Assembly: GCA_009787945.1 (NCBI GenBank)
Contig: WQSI01000051.1
Location: forward strand, 5,385 to 11,831
Length of the DNA stretch: 6,447 nucleotides
Reading direction: 5' to 3'
Origin: Defluviitaleaceae bacterium
Lineage (GTDB): Bacteria; Bacillota; Clostridia; Lachnospirales; WRAX01
Below, piece by piece: positions 5,913 to 6,447 of this stretch (positions are counted from its first letter, which is position 1; each line of letters opens with the position of its first letter). The notes beneath the pieces are model-generated. The model worked only from the letters and a program-made list of their open reading frames with translations, was not told the origin of the DNA and did not search any database. The position numbers and the translations under genes were made by a program.

Positions 5913-6401
5913 TCACCCCCTAATCAGGTTTTCGTCTTGGAATTTTTTATGGATGATGTTTGCGGCGGTTTCTGCTTGGTCTTTGTGGATGAGGACAGAC
6001 ACGCGGATTTCTGAAGTGGACACGCTGTCGATGTTTATGCCTGAATTGTAGAGAGCCTCAAACATTAGGCTGGGAACGCCTGGGTTTGTTGCCATTCCTG
6101 TTGACACAGCGGAGATTTTTGCCATGTCTGTGTCGTGGGTTACGGCTTCGTGGGGCAGTTTGTGGGCATTTGTTTCGATTGCTTTTAGGGCATCATCAAG
6201 CCTTGTTATGTCCACAATAAAGCTAATGTCCTTTGTGCCGTTTGCGTGTTTTGTTTGGTATACAAAATCAATGGCTATGTCTGCCTTGTTCATGGCATCA
6301 AAAATTTTAAACCACACCCCTGGGGCATCTTGTATTCCAGAAATTGACAGGCGGGCGATATTTGCATTTGTCACAACTCCGCTTATATAAATGCCTTCCA
6401 C
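5913..6401 (-). CDS. Probable internal in-frame aspartokinase beta subunit
   Basis: Within the aspartokinase frame, a GTG at 6399-6401 is preceded at 8-nt spacing by AAAGGAGG, a strong SD. Starting there gives a 162-aa protein consisting of the two ACT domains only. This matches the arrangement known for Bacillus subtilis aspartokinase II and Corynebacterium glutamicum LysC, where a regulatory beta subunit of about 160-170 aa is translated from an internal start and assembles with the full-length alpha chain. An ATG in another frame lies 2 nt before the GTG and could compete. Function is by analogy; the same bases also encode IKEEC in the alpha chain. Confidence 0.6.
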   Translation of the reverse strand: MEGIYISGVVTNANIARLSISGIQDAPGVWFKIFDAMNKADIAIDFVYQTKHANGTKDISFIVDITRLDDALKAIETNAHKLPHEAVTHDTDMAKISAVSTGMATNPGVPSLMFEALYNSGINIDSVSTSEIRVSVLIHKDQAETAANIIHKKFQDENLIRG

Positions 6402-6447
6402 ATTACATTCCTCCTTTATGGTTGTTCCCTCGGCTTCTGTGTGGCTT
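5913..6447 (-). CDS. lysC: Aspartokinase, C-terminal regulatory part (5' partial)
   Basis: Aspartokinase phosphorylates aspartate, the first step towards diaminopimelate, lysine, threonine and methionine, in the cytoplasm. Only the last 178 codons are visible; the frame stays open to the right edge, so the kinase domain is off-window. The linker segment (AEGTTIKEE) leads into two ACT domains: ACT1 at about residues 15-80 of the visible internal product (ARLSISGIQDAPGVWFKIFDAM) and ACT2 at about 93-155 (AKISAVSTG, GVPSLMFEALYNSGINID, then SVSTSEIRVSVLI, the aspartokinase hallmark). These domains bind the feedback effector, normally lysine or threonine; which one cannot be told here. The TGA at 5913-5915 is followed 16 nt later by a palindromic repeat. 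ask is an alternative symbol. Confidence 0.92.
   Translation of the reverse strand, partial: SHTEAEGTTIKEECNVEGIYISGVVTNANIARLSISGIQDAPGVWFKIFDAMNKADIAIDFVYQTKHANGTKDISFIVDITRLDDALKAIETNAHKLPHEAVTHDTDMAKISAVSTGMATNPGVPSLMFEALYNSGINIDSVSTSEIRVSVLIHKDQAETAANIIHKKFQDENLIRG
6410..6417 (-). promoter_or_regulatory. Internal Shine-Dalgarno site inside lysC
   Basis: AAAGGAGG on the - strand, 8 nt (6402-6409) before the in-frame GTG at 6401. It lies in coding sequence just where the linker meets the first ACT domain, the expected place for a beta-subunit start. It is immediately followed by ATGTAATGTG, which contains an ATG-TAA pair and an out-of-frame ATG. Confidence 0.65.

Noticed and set aside
5913..6401. 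Stand-alone 162-aa ACT protein as the only product
   Set aside because: The frame continues upstream to the edge with the typical aspartokinase linker (GTTIKEE), so the sequence is part of a longer aspartokinase; the short product is listed as an additional one.

Overview
The window looks like a chromosomal piece of an anaerobic endospore-former-type Bacillota, most likely a Clostridia member and probably uncultured. This is inferred, not proven. The basis is a textbook AAGGAGGTGA Shine-Dalgarno (SD) site, a perfect TTGACA-N17-TATAAT promoter, a secreted M6 (immune-inhibitor-A-like) metalloprotease, a Cna-B/SdrD-B plus DUF11 protein, a two-ACT aspartokinase with an internal start, and many GC-rich palindromic intergenic repeats.

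Layout. Positions 1-1305 (+) hold the 3' part of a zinc metallopeptidase-like (gluzincin) gene whose start lies off the left edge. Its stop codon falls inside a dispersed palindromic repeat. After a 103-nt gap with a hairpin that covers the ribosome-binding site, 1409-2992 (+) encodes a 527-aa beta-sandwich protein with no signal peptide. Positions 2993-3275 form a convergent intergenic region: two near-identical terminator hairpins (the second bidirectional) flank a 102-bp palindromic element. Positions 3276-5390 (-) encode a 704-aa secreted M6 metalloprotease driven by a consensus sigma-A promoter at 5413-5441. Positions 5442-5912 are a repeat cluster: two 102-bp palindromic elements that are almost identical, short arm-end repeats spaced 21-24 nt in front of each, and a 93-bp MITE-like element with perfect 24-bp terminal inverted repeats between them. 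Positions 5913 to the right edge (-) hold the C-terminal regulatory part of aspartokinase (lysC/ask).

How the genes relate. The two + strand genes may be co-oriented neighbours, but no shared pathway is evident. The M6 protease is an independent transcript, insulated by its own promoter and a strong terminator. The aspartokinase belongs to the diaminopimelate/lysine/threonine/methionine pathway and is unrelated to its neighbours. The most interesting signals are a probable internal start making a separate aspartokinase beta subunit, a probable tandem degenerate peptidase duplication in the first gene, the SD-sequestering hairpin, and two families of palindromic mobile-like repeats, one of which supplies a stop codon.
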